Shown here piece after piece: positions 32,497-42,520 of a DNA stretch of 64,000 nt (its first letter is position 1; every line of letters starts with the position of its first letter). This DNA comes from Ornithinibacillus contaminans (GTDB lineage Bacteria; Bacillota; Bacilli; Bacillales; Amphibacillaceae). Position numbers and translations under genes: made by a program. The notes under the pieces are model-generated. The model was not told the origin of the DNA. It saw only the letters and a list, made by a program, of their open reading frames with translations, and did no database searches. The stretch is taken from positions 85,723 to 149,722 of the forward strand of contig NZ_LDPV02000052.1 in the NCBI RefSeq assembly GCF_001038425.2, read 5' to 3'.

Positions 32497-32970
32497 GTGA
32501 GTTTACATGTTGTATTATATGAACCAGAAATCCCAGCAAATACCGGTAATATTGGCAGAACATGTTTGGCAACCGATACAACGCTTCATCTCATTCATCC
32601 ACTTGGATTTTCTACGGATGATAAGATGGTACGCCGTGCGGGGCTGGATTATTGGGAGAATGTTGACATTCAAGAGCATGATTCCATCCATATGCTATAT
32701 GATGAGTATCCAAATGGGATTTTTTATTATATTGAAAATTTCGGTACGAAGCATTATACAGATTATGATTTTAGTAATCCAGAAGAAGACATATTTTTTG
32801 TGTTTGGGAAAGAAACGACTGGTATTCCTAAGGATCTATTAGTTGGAAAAGAAGATCATTGCTTACGCATTCATATGAATGATAAGGTAAGGTCGTTAAA
32901 TTTATCAAATACCGCTGCTATCATCCTTTATGAGGCATTAAGGCAGCAAGGGTTTCCTAATTTGTCTTAA
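32497..32970 (+). CDS. trmL: tRNA (cytidine/uridine-34 2'-O)-methyltransferase
   Basis: A 157-residue SPOUT methyltransferase that methylates the ribose of wobble base 34 in tRNA-Leu. Motifs are YEPEIPANTGNIGRTC (residues 6-21), FVFGKETTGIP near 100 and RIHMNDKVRSLNLSNTAAI near 128 (the trefoil-knot SAM site). GTG start behind AAGGAG. Known as cspR in B. subtilis. Together with QueG it makes this a wobble-base modification cluster. Confidence 0.93.
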   Translation: MSLHVVLYEPEIPANTGNIGRTCLATDTTLHLIHPLGFSTDDKMVRRAGLDYWENVDIQEHDSIHMLYDEYPNGIFYYIENFGTKHYTDYDFSNPEEDIFFVFGKETTGIPKDLLVGKEDHCLRIHMNDKVRSLNLSNTAAIILYEALRQQGFPNLS

Positions 32971-32971
32971 C

Positions 32972-33009
32972 AAAAAACGTCATTCGCGATTATGCGAATG
33001 ACGTTTTTT
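32972..33009 (+). terminator. Terminator of the queG-yhbB-trmL operon
   Basis: AAACGTCATTCGC (32975-32987) pairs with GCGAATGACGTTT, then a T-run; A-rich on the left so it may also serve the opposite strand. Confidence 0.9.
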
Positions 33010-33044
33010 ATGATGTCTAGCTTCAGGCGCTTGCATTGTTTAGT

Positions 33045-33146
33045 TTATTGATTTTTCTTTGGTACTCCTGGTTTAGCATCGTAGCCAGCAGTAAATATAG
33101 CGACAAGGAATGTGATGGTCACACCTAGAATAAGTGCTAATTTCAT
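33045..33146 (-). CDS. Small membrane peptide, conserved-looking
   Basis: A 33-residue ORF, too short for most callers. RBS GGAGG lies 10 nt before ATG at 33146. The peptide is one hydrophobic helix (LALILGVTITFLVAIFTAG, residues 3-21) followed by a polar tail ending KPGVPKKNQ. The strong RBS, signal-anchor-like helix and location between trmL and odhA support a real gene. I recall similar short ORFs in related genomes but cannot give a function. Confidence 0.65.
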   Translation of the reverse strand: MKLALILGVTITFLVAIFTAGYDAKPGVPKKNQ

Positions 33147-33326
33147 AGTGGTATCCTCCTTTATGTAATCGATATGTATGCGTATACTCGATCATGTTGT
33201 CTTTATTATAGCGAATTAATGAATGAATGTGAACTATGATTCGTGTATCAAATTGATGTTATTAAGATTGAAAATTCATTAAATTGTTAATTCGATACAA
33301 TTCTATAATAATGCGCATAACATATA

Positions 33327-33355
33327 TTGTTTCCCATATTAAAATAGGGTATATT
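33327..33355 (+). promoter_or_regulatory. Sigma-A promoter for odhAB
   Basis: TTGTTT (33327-33332) and TATATT (33350-33355) with 17-nt spacing, about 95 bp before the odhA start. Confidence 0.65.
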
Positions 33356-33372
33356 AGTTGATGAAGTATCTT

Positions 33373-33396
33373 CACAGTTCTATAATTAGAACTGTG
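33373..33396 (+). promoter_or_regulatory. Perfect inverted repeat in the odhA leader
   Basis: CACAGTTCTA TAAT TAGAACTGTG is a 10-bp perfect palindrome with a 4-nt centre, starting about 11 nt after the likely transcription start. It could be a repressor site or an mRNA 5' hairpin. A T-run is absent. Confidence 0.6.
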
Positions 33397-33449
33397 TTAA
33401 AAAACCGTTTACATGCGGAGAAAGTTAACTTCTAATGGGGGTATAAGAC

Positions 33450-36314
33450 GTGGCACAAAATGATGAATCTTCACAAGGATTCTGGGGAGAGTTTCATGGT
33501 CCTAACATGGGGTATGTTGAAGAACAGTATGAACAATACAAAGAGGACCCTCAAGCAGTTGATCAATCATTACGACAATTATTTGATCAACATGGCGCTC
33601 CTACTTGGTTGAGTCGTTCAACTAATGGAATAAGCGAAAGTTCTCCAAACACTTCCGTTAATGATGTCAAAAAGATTACCTCAACAGTGAAATTGGTTGA
33701 GGCTATTCGTCGTTTCGGACATTTGGAGGCTGATATTTACCCAGTTAGCGTTTATGAAGAAAGAAAATCAGAATTATTACATCCACAAAAATATGGATTA
33801 ACAGAAGCAGACTTAAAAGAAATACCTGCATCATGGGTGTGGGAAAAGGCACCTGTTGGAGTAGACAACGCACTTGACGTTGTGCGAGAGTTGCGAAAAT
33901 ACTACACAGGTACCATTACATTTGAATATGACCATGTAGATAGTGATGCAGAGCGAGATTGGTTAGCAGATTATATTGAATCAGGTAAAGCACGTTTGAA
34001 TTTGTCAGATGATGAAAAGAAGCAACTTCTAGATCGACTTGCGAATGTAGAGGGGTTTGAAGGATTTTTACAAAAAACATTCGTAGGACAAAAGCGCTTT
34101 TCTATCGAGGGGCTAGAAGCGATGGTTCCAATGCTTGATCATATCGTCAAGCATGCAGTCGAAGATAAAGTTGAAAATATAATGATGGGGATGGCGCACC
34201 GTGGTAGATTGAGTGTGCTAGCGCATGTATTAGGCAAACCAATTGATAAAATCTTTTCAGAATTCCACCATTCCCCGAATAAGGAATTAATGCCCTCAGA
34301 AGGTTCAAGAGGGATTAATTATGGCTGGACTGGAGATGTCAAATATCACTTTGGTGCTGTTCGAGATGTGAAGGATGGAGAAGAAACAAAAATCCGTATC
34401 ACACTTGCACATAACCCGTCACATTTAGAATTTGTTAATCCGGTTGTAGAAGGATTTGCACGTGCAGCACAGGATAATCGATTTGAAGGTGGAGCTCCGA
34501 AACAAGATGTTTTAAAAGCGATTCCAGTGTTAATTCACGGAGATGCAGCTTTTATCGGAGAAGGTGTTGTTGCGGAAACGTTAAACCTGGCAAACTTACC
34601 TGGTTATACAACTGGTGGGACATTGCATATTATCGCAAATAACCTACTTGGATATACAACGGATCAGCAGGATGGGCGTTCCACTCGTTATGCAAGTGAC
34701 CTTGCGAAAGGGTTTGAAATCCCAGTAATCCATGTTAATGCGGATGATCCAGTTGCATGCGTTTCAGCTATTAAGATTGCGTATGATTACCGTATGAAAT
34801 TCCATAAGGATATTTTAATAGATTTAGTAGGTTATCGTCGTTATGGCCATAATGAAATGGATGAACCAAGGGTTACTCAACCGAAGCTATATAGCCAAAT
34901 TGACAATCATCCAACGGCTGCGAATGTATACGCTAATGAATTAGTAGCAAAAGGTGTTATCACACCTGAAGAGTTTGAAACGATGAAGGCAACTATCGAA
35001 GAAAATCTGAAAACAGTGTATGAAGGCATGAAGGAAACGGATATTCAAAAGGCAGAATGTAAGGACATGCCACAAGCACTAAACATAGATCTAGAAAAAT
35101 ATGAAACAAAAATATCGAGGGAAGCATTAACGGAACTAAATGAAGGCTTATTTAAGCGCCCAGATGGTTTCCAGGAAAATAAAAAGCTTTCTAGAGTATT
35201 TAAGCGTCGTCAAGAGGCATTGAATGAAGGGAATACGGTCGATTGGGGTGCTGGGGAAGCATTAGCATATGCCTCTATTTTAAAAGACGGAATTCCGATT
35301 CGTTTGACTGGTCAAGATTCAGAACGTGGTACGTTTGCTCATCGACATGTTGTGTTAAATGATGCCGTCACAAATGAAAAATATTGTATTATGCATGGTC
35401 TAGGAGCAACTGCTTCCTTTGACGTGCGAAATAGTCCATTATCAGAAGCTGGCGTGTTAGGCTTTGAATATGGTTATAGTGTTCAAGCACCTAATACACT
35501 TGTGTTATGGGAAGCACAATTTGGCGATTTTGCGAATGCTGCACAAGTCGTATTTGACCAATTCATTTCAGCAGCACGTGCAAAATGGGGAGAAAAATCC
35601 AATATGGTATTACTTCTTCCACACGGATATGAGGGGCAAGGACCTGAGCATTCCAGTGCTAGACTGGAACGCTTCCTACAGATGGCTGCAGAGAATAACT
35701 GGATAGTAGCGTATGTGACGTCATCAGCGCAATTCTTCCATTTAATTCGCAGACAAGCAGCATTACGAGATAAGGAAGAAGCGCGTCCGTTAGTATTAAT
35801 GACACCTAAGAGTAGCTTGTTACGGAACCAACGTATTGCCTCTGAAGCCAAGGAATTTACAGATGGAAAATTCGAAGCACTACGCAATCAACCGAACTTA
35901 AAGGTTAGTAAGAAAAATGCAAAGCGATTACTAATCGGATCTGGAAAAGTGATGGTAGACATTGAAGAAGCAATCATTAATTCAGATGAAAAGTTTGATT
36001 TTCTACGTGCACTTCGATTAGAGCAAATTTATCCATTCCCTAAAAAAGAGTTGGAAAAAGTATTAACTGAACTTCCAAATCTTGAAGAGATAGTATGGGT
36101 TCAAGAAGAACCAAAAAATATGGGAGCATGGAACTTTGTGGATGACTATTTACGTTCTGTATTAAAACCTGGGCAAACATTACGTTATATTGGACGTCCG
36201 GATCGTGCAGCACCAGCTGTTGGTGATCCAAATGTTCATAAAACAGAGCAAGAGAATATTGTGCAACAAGCAATTAACCCGACCTTAGGAGGAGATTCCA
36301 GTGAAAGAAATTAA
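33450..36314 (+). CDS. odhA: 2-oxoglutarate dehydrogenase E1 component
   Basis: A 954-residue thiamine-diphosphate enzyme of the TCA cycle that decarboxylates 2-oxoglutarate and passes succinyl to the E2 lipoyl group. N-terminal [20 protein letters not shown] is the E2-binding arm; [11 protein letters not shown] near 250 and the ThDP motif region near 365-420 ([20 protein letters not shown]) and GHNEMDEP near 470 are diagnostic. GTG at 33450 behind GGGGGT. The 3' end overlaps odhB by 14 bp, so translation is coupled. Confidence 0.96.
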   Translation: MAQNDESSQGFWGEFHGPNMGYVEEQYEQYKEDPQAVDQSLRQLFDQHGAPTWLSRSTNGISESSPNTSVNDVKKITSTVKLVEAIRRFGHLEADIYPVSVYEERKSELLHPQKYGLTEADLKEIPASWVWEKAPVGVDNALDVVRELRKYYTGTITFEYDHVDSDAERDWLADYIESGKARLNLSDDEKKQLLDRLANVEGFEGFLQKTFVGQKRFSIEGLEAMVPMLDHIVKHAVEDKVENIMMGMAHRGRLSVLAHVLGKPIDKIFSEFHHSPNKELMPSEGSRGINYGWTGDVKYHFGAVRDVKDGEETKIRITLAHNPSHLEFVNPVVEGFARAAQDNRFEGGAPKQDVLKAIPVLIHGDAAFIGEGVVAETLNLANLPGYTTGGTLHIIANNLLGYTTDQQDGRSTRYASDLAKGFEIPVIHVNADDPVACVSAIKIAYDYRMKFHKDILIDLVGYRRYGHNEMDEPRVTQPKLYSQIDNHPTAANVYANELVAKGVITPEEFETMKATIEENLKTVYEGMKETDIQKAECKDMPQALNIDLEKYETKISREALTELNEGLFKRPDGFQENKKLSRVFKRRQEALNEGNTVDWGAGEALAYASILKDGIPIRLTGQDSERGTFAHRHVVLNDAVTNEKYCIMHGLGATASFDVRNSPLSEAGVLGFEYGYSVQAPNTLVLWEAQFGDFANAAQVVFDQFISAARAKWGEKSNMVLLLPHGYEGQGPEHSSARLERFLQMAAENNWIVAYVTSSAQFFHLIRRQAALRDKEEARPLVLMTPKSSLLRNQRIASEAKEFTDGKFEALRNQPNLKVSKKNAKRLLIGSGKVMVDIEEAIINSDEKFDFLRALRLEQIYPFPKKELEKVLTELPNLEEIVWVQEEPKNMGAWNFVDDYLRSVLKPGQTLRYIGRPDRAAPAVGDPNVHKTEQENIVQQAINPTLGGDSSERN

Positions 36315-37554
36315 AGTACCTGAACTTGCAGAATCAATTACAGAAGGAACAATTGCCGAGTGGTTAGTGAAAATTGGGGATAAGGTAGAAAAGGGTGACC
36401 CAGTAGTAGAATTAGAAACCGATAAAGTTAATGTTGAAGTTAATGCAGAGGTATCTGGTTTTCTTACTGAAATCGTTCGTGAAGAAGGCGAAGACGTTGT
36501 TGTTGGCGACGTTATTGCAAAAGTTAGCGAAGAGGGTGGCGCAGCTGTGGAACCTACTGCTGAGAAAGCACCAGAGCCTGCAACGAAAGAGGAAGCTCCT
36601 AAAGCTGAACCAAAAGCAGAAGAAGCACCAAAAACTGCAGAAGCATCACAGTCTAAACATGATGTCATTGCATCGCCTGCTGCTAGAAAACGTGCTCGTG
36701 AACTGAATATTGATCTTAGTACTGTTAGTGTGCGCGACCCATTAGGACGTATTCGCCCTGAGGATGTCGAAGCAGCTGCAAGTGCACCAAAACAGTCACA
36801 GCCTGTGAAGCAACAAGCTGCACCGAAGACAACTGATACGGCAGATTACTATAAGCCGGTAGAGCGAGTGAAAATGTCGCGTCGTCGTCAAACGATTGCT
36901 AGCCGTTTAGTGGAAGCGCAACAAACAGCTGCGATGCTAACAACTTTCAATGAAGTAGATTTAACAAATGTAATGAAGCTTCGTAGTGAAAGAAAGGATA
37001 AATTCCTTGAGAAAAATGGTGTGAAGCTTGGTTTCATGTCATTCTTCACAAAAGCAGTTGTTGGAGCATTGAAGGATTTCCCATTATTAAATGCTGAAAT
37101 TCAAGGCACTGACCTTTTAATTAAAAAATACTATGATATTGGTATCGCTGTATCCACAGATGAAGGATTAGTTGTTCCTGTTGTTCGTGATGCTGACAGA
37201 CTAGACTTTGCTGGGGTAGAACGTGAAATTGCTAACCTTGGTAAAAAGGCGCGAGATAAGCAATTAGGATTAAATGATCTTCAAGGTGGAACATTCACCA
37301 TTACTAATGGTGGTACGTTTGGTTCGATGCTTTCTACACCAATCTTAAATGCACCACAGGTTGGTATCTTAGGAATGCATAATATCATTAAACGTCCAGT
37401 AGCAATGCCAGATGATTCCATCGAAGTTCGTCCAATGATGTATTTAGCATTATCATATGACCATCGAATTGTTGATGGAAAAGAAGCAGTTCAGTTCTTA
37501 GTTCGTGTAAAACAATTACTGGAAGATCCATATGATTTATTATTAGAAGGTTAA
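36301..37554 (+). CDS. odhB: Dihydrolipoyl succinyltransferase (E2)
   Basis: A 417-residue core subunit of the 2-oxoglutarate dehydrogenase complex. The lipoyl domain (1-78) carries the lipoylated Lys in [11 protein letters not shown] near 43. An Ala/Pro/Glu/Lys-rich linker (80-118) precedes the peripheral subunit-binding domain [15 protein letters not shown] near 125. After a second linker comes the acyltransferase domain with catalytic His-Asp in [12 protein letters not shown] near 390. GTG at 36301 behind AGGAGGA, inside the end of odhA. The E3 gene is not in the operon, as in B. subtilis. Confidence 0.96.
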   Translation: MKEIKVPELAESITEGTIAEWLVKIGDKVEKGDPVVELETDKVNVEVNAEVSGFLTEIVREEGEDVVVGDVIAKVSEEGGAAVEPTAEKAPEPATKEEAPKAEPKAEEAPKTAEASQSKHDVIASPAARKRARELNIDLSTVSVRDPLGRIRPEDVEAAASAPKQSQPVKQQAAPKTTDTADYYKPVERVKMSRRRQTIASRLVEAQQTAAMLTTFNEVDLTNVMKLRSERKDKFLEKNGVKLGFMSFFTKAVVGALKDFPLLNAEIQGTDLLIKKYYDIGIAVSTDEGLVVPVVRDADRLDFAGVEREIANLGKKARDKQLGLNDLQGGTFTITNGGTFGSMLSTPILNAPQVGILGMHNIIKRPVAMPDDSIEVRPMMYLALSYDHRIVDGKEAVQFLVRVKQLLEDPYDLLLEG

Positions 37555-37607
37555 TTGTTTTCAATTCACTCAATAGTCATGAACAATAAAAGACTTCGGA
37601 ATGATGT

Positions 37608-37658
37608 ACACCCCAAAAAGTTAGACGAAATAATTCTAACTTTTTGGGGTGTTTTTTT
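37608..37658 (+). terminator. Terminator of odhAB
   Basis: ACACCCCAAAAAGTTAG pairs with CTAACTTTTTGGGGTGT (37608-37652), followed by seven T. Confidence 0.92.
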
Positions 37659-37812
37659 AGATTACATCCCCTAGAAAATACCGTATAGTATGATTATTAT
37701 ATAATTTTAAAATTGCTCTGAAATGATGCATTATTTCTGTTATAATTGATATTTCATTGATTTAATCGCCTCTAAATTCTTTCATAAACTTTCCAATGGT
37801 TTTCTCTGTTAA

Positions 37813-37834
37813 TTTACCCCAACTTTGGGGTAAA
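37813..37834 (+). promoter_or_regulatory. Perfect palindrome upstream of the nucleoside transporter
   Basis: TTTACCCCAA CT TTGGGGTAAA gives 10-bp arms with a 2-bp centre, 46 bp before the start codon. The small centre favours a DNA operator over an RNA hairpin. No purine riboswitch was seen, unlike B. subtilis nupG. Confidence 0.6.
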
Positions 37835-37880
37835 CTATCAAAGTGACAAATTTTATATGTATTATGAAGGAGGCTTTTCC

Positions 37881-39068
37881 GTGGATATTCTTCTAGGGAT
37901 ATTGGCAATCATTGTTGTCCTCGGACTATCGTACATCTTATCAAATGATAGAAGGATTGTTAATTTTAAAGGGATTGGTATTATGATCCTTGCACAACTA
38001 TTAATTACTTGGTTTATGTTCTCAACTACAATTGGACAAACAATAATAAATGGTATTTCTGCAGTGTTTAACAAGCTTATTGAATTTGGTAATGTAGGTA
38101 TTGATTTTATTCTTGGGGGGTTAGTAACAGAGGAAGGTGGAGCCTTTTTTATTAATGTTCTGCTGCTAATTATTTTCTTTGCTACAATCCTATCGGTTCT
38201 TACATACTTGAAGATTCTACCAATCATTATTAAATATATTGGTGGTGCGATTTCGAAAGTAACCGGGTTACCAAAAGTAGAATCCTTTAATGCTGTAAAC
38301 AGTATTTTCTTTGGACAGTCTGAAGCATTAATTGCAATTCGTTCACAGTTCCAGCATTTAACGGCTAATCGTCTTTACATTGTAAGTGCTTCTGCGATGG
38401 GATCGGTATCTGCATCGATAGTAGGATCGTATTTGCAAATGCTACCAGCTCAATATGTTTTGGTTGCATTACCACTGAATATGTTTAGTGCGCTTATCAT
38501 TGCTTCTCTTGTGTCACCAGTTCGTGTACCAAAGGAAGAGGATAAAGTAGAGATTAAAGAAGTTTCGAATGATAGTAGTATTTTTGAAGCGATGGGTAAC
38601 GGGGCGTTAGAAGGTGGTAAGATTGCCTTAATCGTTGCAACGATGTTAGTTGCCTTCATTGCATCATTAGAACTTGTTAACTGGATAATTCAAGCTATTT
38701 TCTCTGGTGTAACACTGCAACAAATTCTTGGCTATATTTTTGCTCCAGTTGGATTCTTAATGGGGATCCCAGCTAGTGAAATCGTCCAAGCGGGTGGTAT
38801 TATGGGGACTAAAATTGTTACCAATGAATTTGTGGCTATGTTAGAATTCCAACAGCTTCTCGATGTCATGTCAGAGAAAACAATTGGTGTAGTAACAGTA
38901 TTTCTTACTAGTTTTGCGAATTTCTCTTCTATTGGTATCATTGCTGGTACAGTACAAGGTATTGATCGCGAAAAAGGTAGAGAGGTTTCCAAGTTCGGAT
39001 TGAAATTATTACTTGGAGCAACGTTAGCTTCTGTTCTTTCGGCAACGATTGCTGGATTATTTATTTAA
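37881..39068 (+). CDS. Concentrative nucleoside transporter (NupC/NupG family)
   Basis: A 395-residue integral membrane protein with about nine to ten helices, importing nucleosides with H+ or Na+. CNT family motifs are FNAVNSIFFGQSEALIAIRSQ near residue 140, ASAMGSVSASIVGSYL near 178 and the C-terminal TNEFVAMLEFQ and LTSFANFSSIGIIAG near 340-360. By memory it is closer to NupG (YxjA) than to NupC. GTG at 37881 with AAGGAGG 8 nt upstream is preferred over the ATG at 37857. A bidirectional terminator follows. Specificity for purine or pyrimidine nucleosides is not set. Confidence 0.85.
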   Translation: MDILLGILAIIVVLGLSYILSNDRRIVNFKGIGIMILAQLLITWFMFSTTIGQTIINGISAVFNKLIEFGNVGIDFILGGLVTEEGGAFFINVLLLIIFFATILSVLTYLKILPIIIKYIGGAISKVTGLPKVESFNAVNSIFFGQSEALIAIRSQFQHLTANRLYIVSASAMGSVSASIVGSYLQMLPAQYVLVALPLNMFSALIIASLVSPVRVPKEEDKVEIKEVSNDSSIFEAMGNGALEGGKIALIVATMLVAFIASLELVNWIIQAIFSGVTLQQILGYIFAPVGFLMGIPASEIVQAGGIMGTKIVTNEFVAMLEFQQLLDVMSEKTIGVVTVFLTSFANFSSIGIIAGTVQGIDREKGREVSKFGLKLLLGATLASVLSATIAGLFI

Positions 39069-39104
39069 AAAAACTCGTCTGCTATTTTGCGAACGAGTTT
39101 TTTT
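39067..39104. terminator. Bidirectional terminator between transporter and MATE gene
   Basis: AAAAAAACTCGT (39067-39078) pairs with ACGAGTTTTTTT (39093-39104). The last codons of the minus-strand MATE gene lie in the loop and right arm. Confidence 0.85.
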
Positions 39105-40452
39105 CATGCAAACGATATTTCTTTTGGACATGAATCAATCGGAAGAGTAAAGTGATGGCTCCGAAACTTAAGCCGACGATAATTCCTACCCAGTAGCCAA
39201 AAGCTTCCAGTGAAGTGAAATTTGCCAGTATCCATCCAATCGGTAGTCCGATTACCCAAAACGATATTAGAGCGAGAAGTAACGTCACATTAACATCCTT
39301 ATATCCTCTGAGTGCCCCTTGAATTGGAGCCCCGAAGGCATCTGCCAATTGATACACAATCGCATAGCCGATAAATTGTACGGTCAGTGCAATTACTTCT
39401 GGATCTGTATTGTAGAGTGCGGCGACATAATCGTTAAACACATACAGGATTACTCCATTAAATAATGCAATAAAAATACCACCACCAATACCGATATAGC
39501 CATAGGTTTTTGCGTCTTGCATCCGTTTAGCGCCTACTTCAAATCCAACGGTGATGGTTAGGGCCATTCCGACACTTAACGGAATCATATAAAGTAACGA
39601 TGAAAAGTTCATGGCCGCTTGATGGGCGGCTATTGTATTTGTATTATATGCACTCATTAATAGGGTTACAGCTGCAAAGATACTCGTTTCAAAAAAGATG
39701 GCAAAACCGATTGGAACACCAATTTTTAGCTGCTCAAGCCACTCGTTGAATGCCGGCTTTACCCAAGCAGTAAATAAGCTAAAGTTCCGAAATGGTTGCA
39801 CGTAAGCAATGATACTAACTGCGAATAAACAAGTAATCCAATAGGTTAACGCTGTGGCAATTCCAGCACCGATTCCACCTAAAGCAGGAGCACCAAATTT
39901 ACCAAAAATAAAGATGTAGTTAAACAGTAGATTTATTGGCAATGCTACTAAAATGATGATCATAGACATACGTGTGTGTCCTAACGCATCTAAATAGCAA
40001 CGTAACGTATTAAAAATAAATAGCGGAATAACTCCGGTACCTATAGCGACTAAATAATACTTAGCCACTTTTCGAACGCTTTGTTCTAAATCCATCGTAG
40101 CTAGAATGGGATCTAATAGTAGCCAGCCAATAATTAGAACAATTAGTGCTAACCCCAATGATAAATAGATTGCTTGCTGTACCTTCGCTGTAATGGACTT
40201 TGTATCGCTTGCTCCTAATAGGTGGGCAACAATTGGCGTTATTGCAAGCAAGATACCGTTTATCCCGGTAAATACCGGAATCCATAGACTAGATCCGATA
40301 GCTACCCCTGCTAAATCAGCTGCACTTGCTCGTCCGGACATAACTGTATCAAAAAAAGACATCAAGTTAAGACTGACTTGGGTAATTAGAATTGGAAAGA
40401 AAATCATGAAAAATAATTTCAGTTTTTGTTTTAGTGTATCTGTCTGGTACAT
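39082..40452 (-). CDS. MATE family multidrug/Na+ exporter
   Basis: A 456-residue protein with twelve predicted helices in two MatE repeats (about 10-220 and 235-440). Repeat signatures are visible: FDTVMSGRASAADLAGVAIGSSLW near 33-56 and, in the second half, AAHQAAMNFSSLLYMIPLSVGMA near 273-295. Such proteins expel cationic drugs, exchanging Na+ or H+. RBS AAGGAAG precedes the ATG. It is monocistronic, and its 3' end lies in a terminator shared with the nucleoside transporter. Closest to the NorM/YeeO branch; substrate unknown. Confidence 0.88.
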   Translation of the reverse strand: MYQTDTLKQKLKLFFMIFFPILITQVSLNLMSFFDTVMSGRASAADLAGVAIGSSLWIPVFTGINGILLAITPIVAHLLGASDTKSITAKVQQAIYLSLGLALIVLIIGWLLLDPILATMDLEQSVRKVAKYYLVAIGTGVIPLFIFNTLRCYLDALGHTRMSMIIILVALPINLLFNYIFIFGKFGAPALGGIGAGIATALTYWITCLFAVSIIAYVQPFRNFSLFTAWVKPAFNEWLEQLKIGVPIGFAIFFETSIFAAVTLLMSAYNTNTIAAHQAAMNFSSLLYMIPLSVGMALTITVGFEVGAKRMQDAKTYGYIGIGGGIFIALFNGVILYVFNDYVAALYNTDPEVIALTVQFIGYAIVYQLADAFGAPIQGALRGYKDVNVTLLLALISFWVIGLPIGWILANFTSLEAFGYWVGIIVGLSFGAITLLFRLIHVQKKYRLHEKNSFAK

Positions 40453-40569
40453 AAATATTGCTTCCTTTTTCTTTGTTTTTTATATAGGATAGAATAGAAA
40501 CTAGTGGCACATATAAAAGCAATTATACGGCTATAATGTGTAATTGGAAAGAGGGGAATACCGAAGTTT

Positions 40570-41640
40570 ATGAATACGAAACGAATTCTGTTCACTGGCG
40601 GTGGGACTGCAGGTCATGTAATTGTGAACTTAGCCTTAATACCTGTATTTCAGCGTGAGGGATGGGAAATTGATTATATTGGCTCAAAAGATGGCATTGA
40701 ACGAAACCTAATTGAATCCTTGGACCAAGTAACTTATTATCCAATTTCAACTGGTAAGCTAAGACGGTACATGTCATTAGAAAATATGAAAGATCCTTTC
40801 AAAGTCTTAAAGGGTACCTTCCAAGCTTGGAAAATTATCGGGAAACGAAAACCAGCAGTTATATTTTCAAAAGGCGGATTTGTATCTGTACCAGTTGTGT
40901 TAGCTGCTAAAATGCGTGGTGTGCCAGCAGTTATCCATGAATCAGATTACACGCCAGGACTAGCTAATAAACTAGCAATACCATTTGCCAATAAAGTTCT
41001 TGCAACCTTCCCAGAAACAGTAAGCTATTTGCCAGATAAAAAGGTGGAATATGTCGGTGCTGTTATTCGTGAGGAATTATTTCAGGGAAATAAAGAGTGC
41101 GGCTTAGCATTATGTGGATTTACACGTGAGAAACCGGTCTTATTAATTATGGGAGGAAGCGGCGGAGCAAAGAAAATAAACGATACGGTCCGTGCCTCGT
41201 TGGCTTCATTGCTGCAACGTTTTCAAATCATCCATATTTGTGGACAAGGGAAAACGGATCCTACTTATGACCAGGAAGGATATAAACAATTTGACTATGT
41301 AAATGAGGAGCTTAAGGACCTATTTGCAGCTACGGATTTTGTGTTATCGCGTGCAGGTTCCAATGCGATATTCGAATTTTTGGCATTACATATTCCAATG
41401 TTGTTAATCCCGCTGTCTAAAGAGGCAAGCAGAGGAGATCAAATTATTAATGCGAAGTCATTTCAGGATAAAAACTATGCAAGAGTTTTAGAAGAAGAAA
41501 AATTATCCGAAGAGACGCTTGCTGACGAACTAGAAAAACTAATGAAACAAGCACCAGTTATGATGGATTACATGAAAGCCTATCAAAGTGAGAAGTCCCG
41601 TGATCGCGTAATTGAAATCATTAAGCAGGCTGCAAAATAG
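40570..41640 (+). CDS. murG: MurG-type glycosyltransferase (UDP-GlcNAc to lipid I)
   Basis: A 356-residue GT28 enzyme that should add GlcNAc to lipid I to form lipid II on the inner face of the membrane. TGGGTAGHV near residue 10 and [11 protein letters not shown] near 190 are the Gly-rich loops, [13 protein letters not shown] near 125 is the donor/acceptor region, and [14 protein letters not shown] near 255 binds UDP-GlcNAc. The usual MurG gene lies in the dcw cell-division cluster; none of those neighbours is here, so this is probably a second copy, as seen in the B. cereus group. ATG at 40570 behind AAGAGGGG. Confidence 0.88.
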   Translation: MNTKRILFTGGGTAGHVIVNLALIPVFQREGWEIDYIGSKDGIERNLIESLDQVTYYPISTGKLRRYMSLENMKDPFKVLKGTFQAWKIIGKRKPAVIFSKGGFVSVPVVLAAKMRGVPAVIHESDYTPGLANKLAIPFANKVLATFPETVSYLPDKKVEYVGAVIREELFQGNKECGLALCGFTREKPVLLIMGGSGGAKKINDTVRASLASLLQRFQIIHICGQGKTDPTYDQEGYKQFDYVNEELKDLFAATDFVLSRAGSNAIFEFLALHIPMLLIPLSKEASRGDQIINAKSFQDKNYARVLEEEKLSEETLADELEKLMKQAPVMMDYMKAYQSEKSRDRVIEIIKQAAK

Positions 41641-41652
41641 TAGGTAGCGATT

Positions 41653-41773
41653 AAAGAGGTTGAAAAAAGTAATGGAGTAAGAGATAAGACGGAACATGCA
41701 CTAATCCCGAAGTGGTTATGTGTACTAACTGTCAGAAGTCATTTTACTCTACACTTTTGTCAGCCTCTTTTTT
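41653..41773 (+). terminator. Long structured terminator region after murG
   Basis: Outer arms AAAGAGGTTGA / TCAGCCTCTTT, with inner AAAAGT/ACTTTT and GAGTAA/TTACTC, close a roughly 120-nt stem with an inner ACAT..CACT / AGTG..ATGT hairpin, ending in a T-run (41768-41773). It is much longer than a usual terminator and may contain a small RNA. Confidence 0.5.
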
Positions 41774-41883
41774 GTAATGAATTAAGATGGAGAGGCAAAT
41801 TAGGGTGAGAATTTTATTGGAAGTTGGTAATATTTCCCCCAAACAGTGGAAGTATAGTAATACCTGTATGACGGGAGATGGTT

Positions 41884-42459
41884 ATGATTACGAAAGAACA
41901 ATTGTCTGCAGAAATCGCTAAATTAGACACGGAATTGATGGACAGCATATTGGATTTCTGGAATCAATATGGACATTTTGGTACATGGCAATTTTGGATT
42001 AATGTGATTAGTTTTGTTTTGCCATTAATCATTACATTTTTAGTAATTGATCGGAAAAAGATATTTCAAATTGCATTCTTTGGCTATACCTTTCATATGA
42101 TTTTAGTTTATTTAGATGTTTTTCTGACTCGCAATAATTATTGGGACCATCCTTACCACATGATTCCATATATTCCAGTTAGTATACCAATTGATGGTGT
42201 GCTTGTGCCTGTTATCTTCATGTTAGCTTACCAGTTTGCTTTAAATCATAAGCGTAATGTGTATCTTGTAATTTTGATTACAGCAATTGGTGCAACATTA
42301 ATTGCGTGGGTATGGAATCAATTAGGTTTGTTAGTATTATCCAATGGAATGAATATCCTGTACATTTATCTTATACAAATAATTATTTCCGTAATCTCCT
42401 ATTGGTGGACAAATCTTTTCCTAAGCTTAAGAAAACGCGAGTCCATCGATGAGGAATGA
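41884..42459 (+). CDS. CBO0543-type multi-pass membrane protein, unknown
   Basis: A 191-residue protein with about five transmembrane helices (near 33-50, 58-78, 95-115, 122-145, 152-172). An amphipathic N-terminal helix precedes them, and the motifs WQFWINVISFVLPL and NYWDHPYHMIPYIP match the CBO0543 family of small Firmicute membrane proteins, of unknown function and common in several copies per genome. ATG at 41884 is preferred over 41878, which abuts the GGGAG. Monocistronic. Confidence 0.7.
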   Translation: MITKEQLSAEIAKLDTELMDSILDFWNQYGHFGTWQFWINVISFVLPLIITFLVIDRKKIFQIAFFGYTFHMILVYLDVFLTRNNYWDHPYHMIPYIPVSIPIDGVLVPVIFMLAYQFALNHKRNVYLVILITAIGATLIAWVWNQLGLLVLSNGMNILYIYLIQIIISVISYWWTNLFLSLRKRESIDEE

Positions 42460-42467
42460 GCAAATAA

Positions 42468-42510
42468 AAAGGAGCTGCGAGGTGTGAAATGACCCGAAGC
42501 TCCTATTATT
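42468..42510. terminator. Hairpin between convergent genes
   Basis: GGAGCT (42471-42476) pairs with AGCTCC (42498-42503) with further pairing of CGAGGT..ACCCG inside; short A/T tracts flank it. It probably serves both the CBO0543 and MMPL genes. Confidence 0.5.
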
Positions 42511-42520
42511 ATTTGTTAGC

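Noticed and set aside
35483..35887. 134-codon minus-strand ORF inside odhA
   Set aside because: Shadow of the odhA coding frame.
37608..37658. Possible insertion-sequence terminal repeat after odhB
   Set aside because: The sequence recalls IS ends, but there is no transposase or second end, and stem plus T-run fits a terminator.
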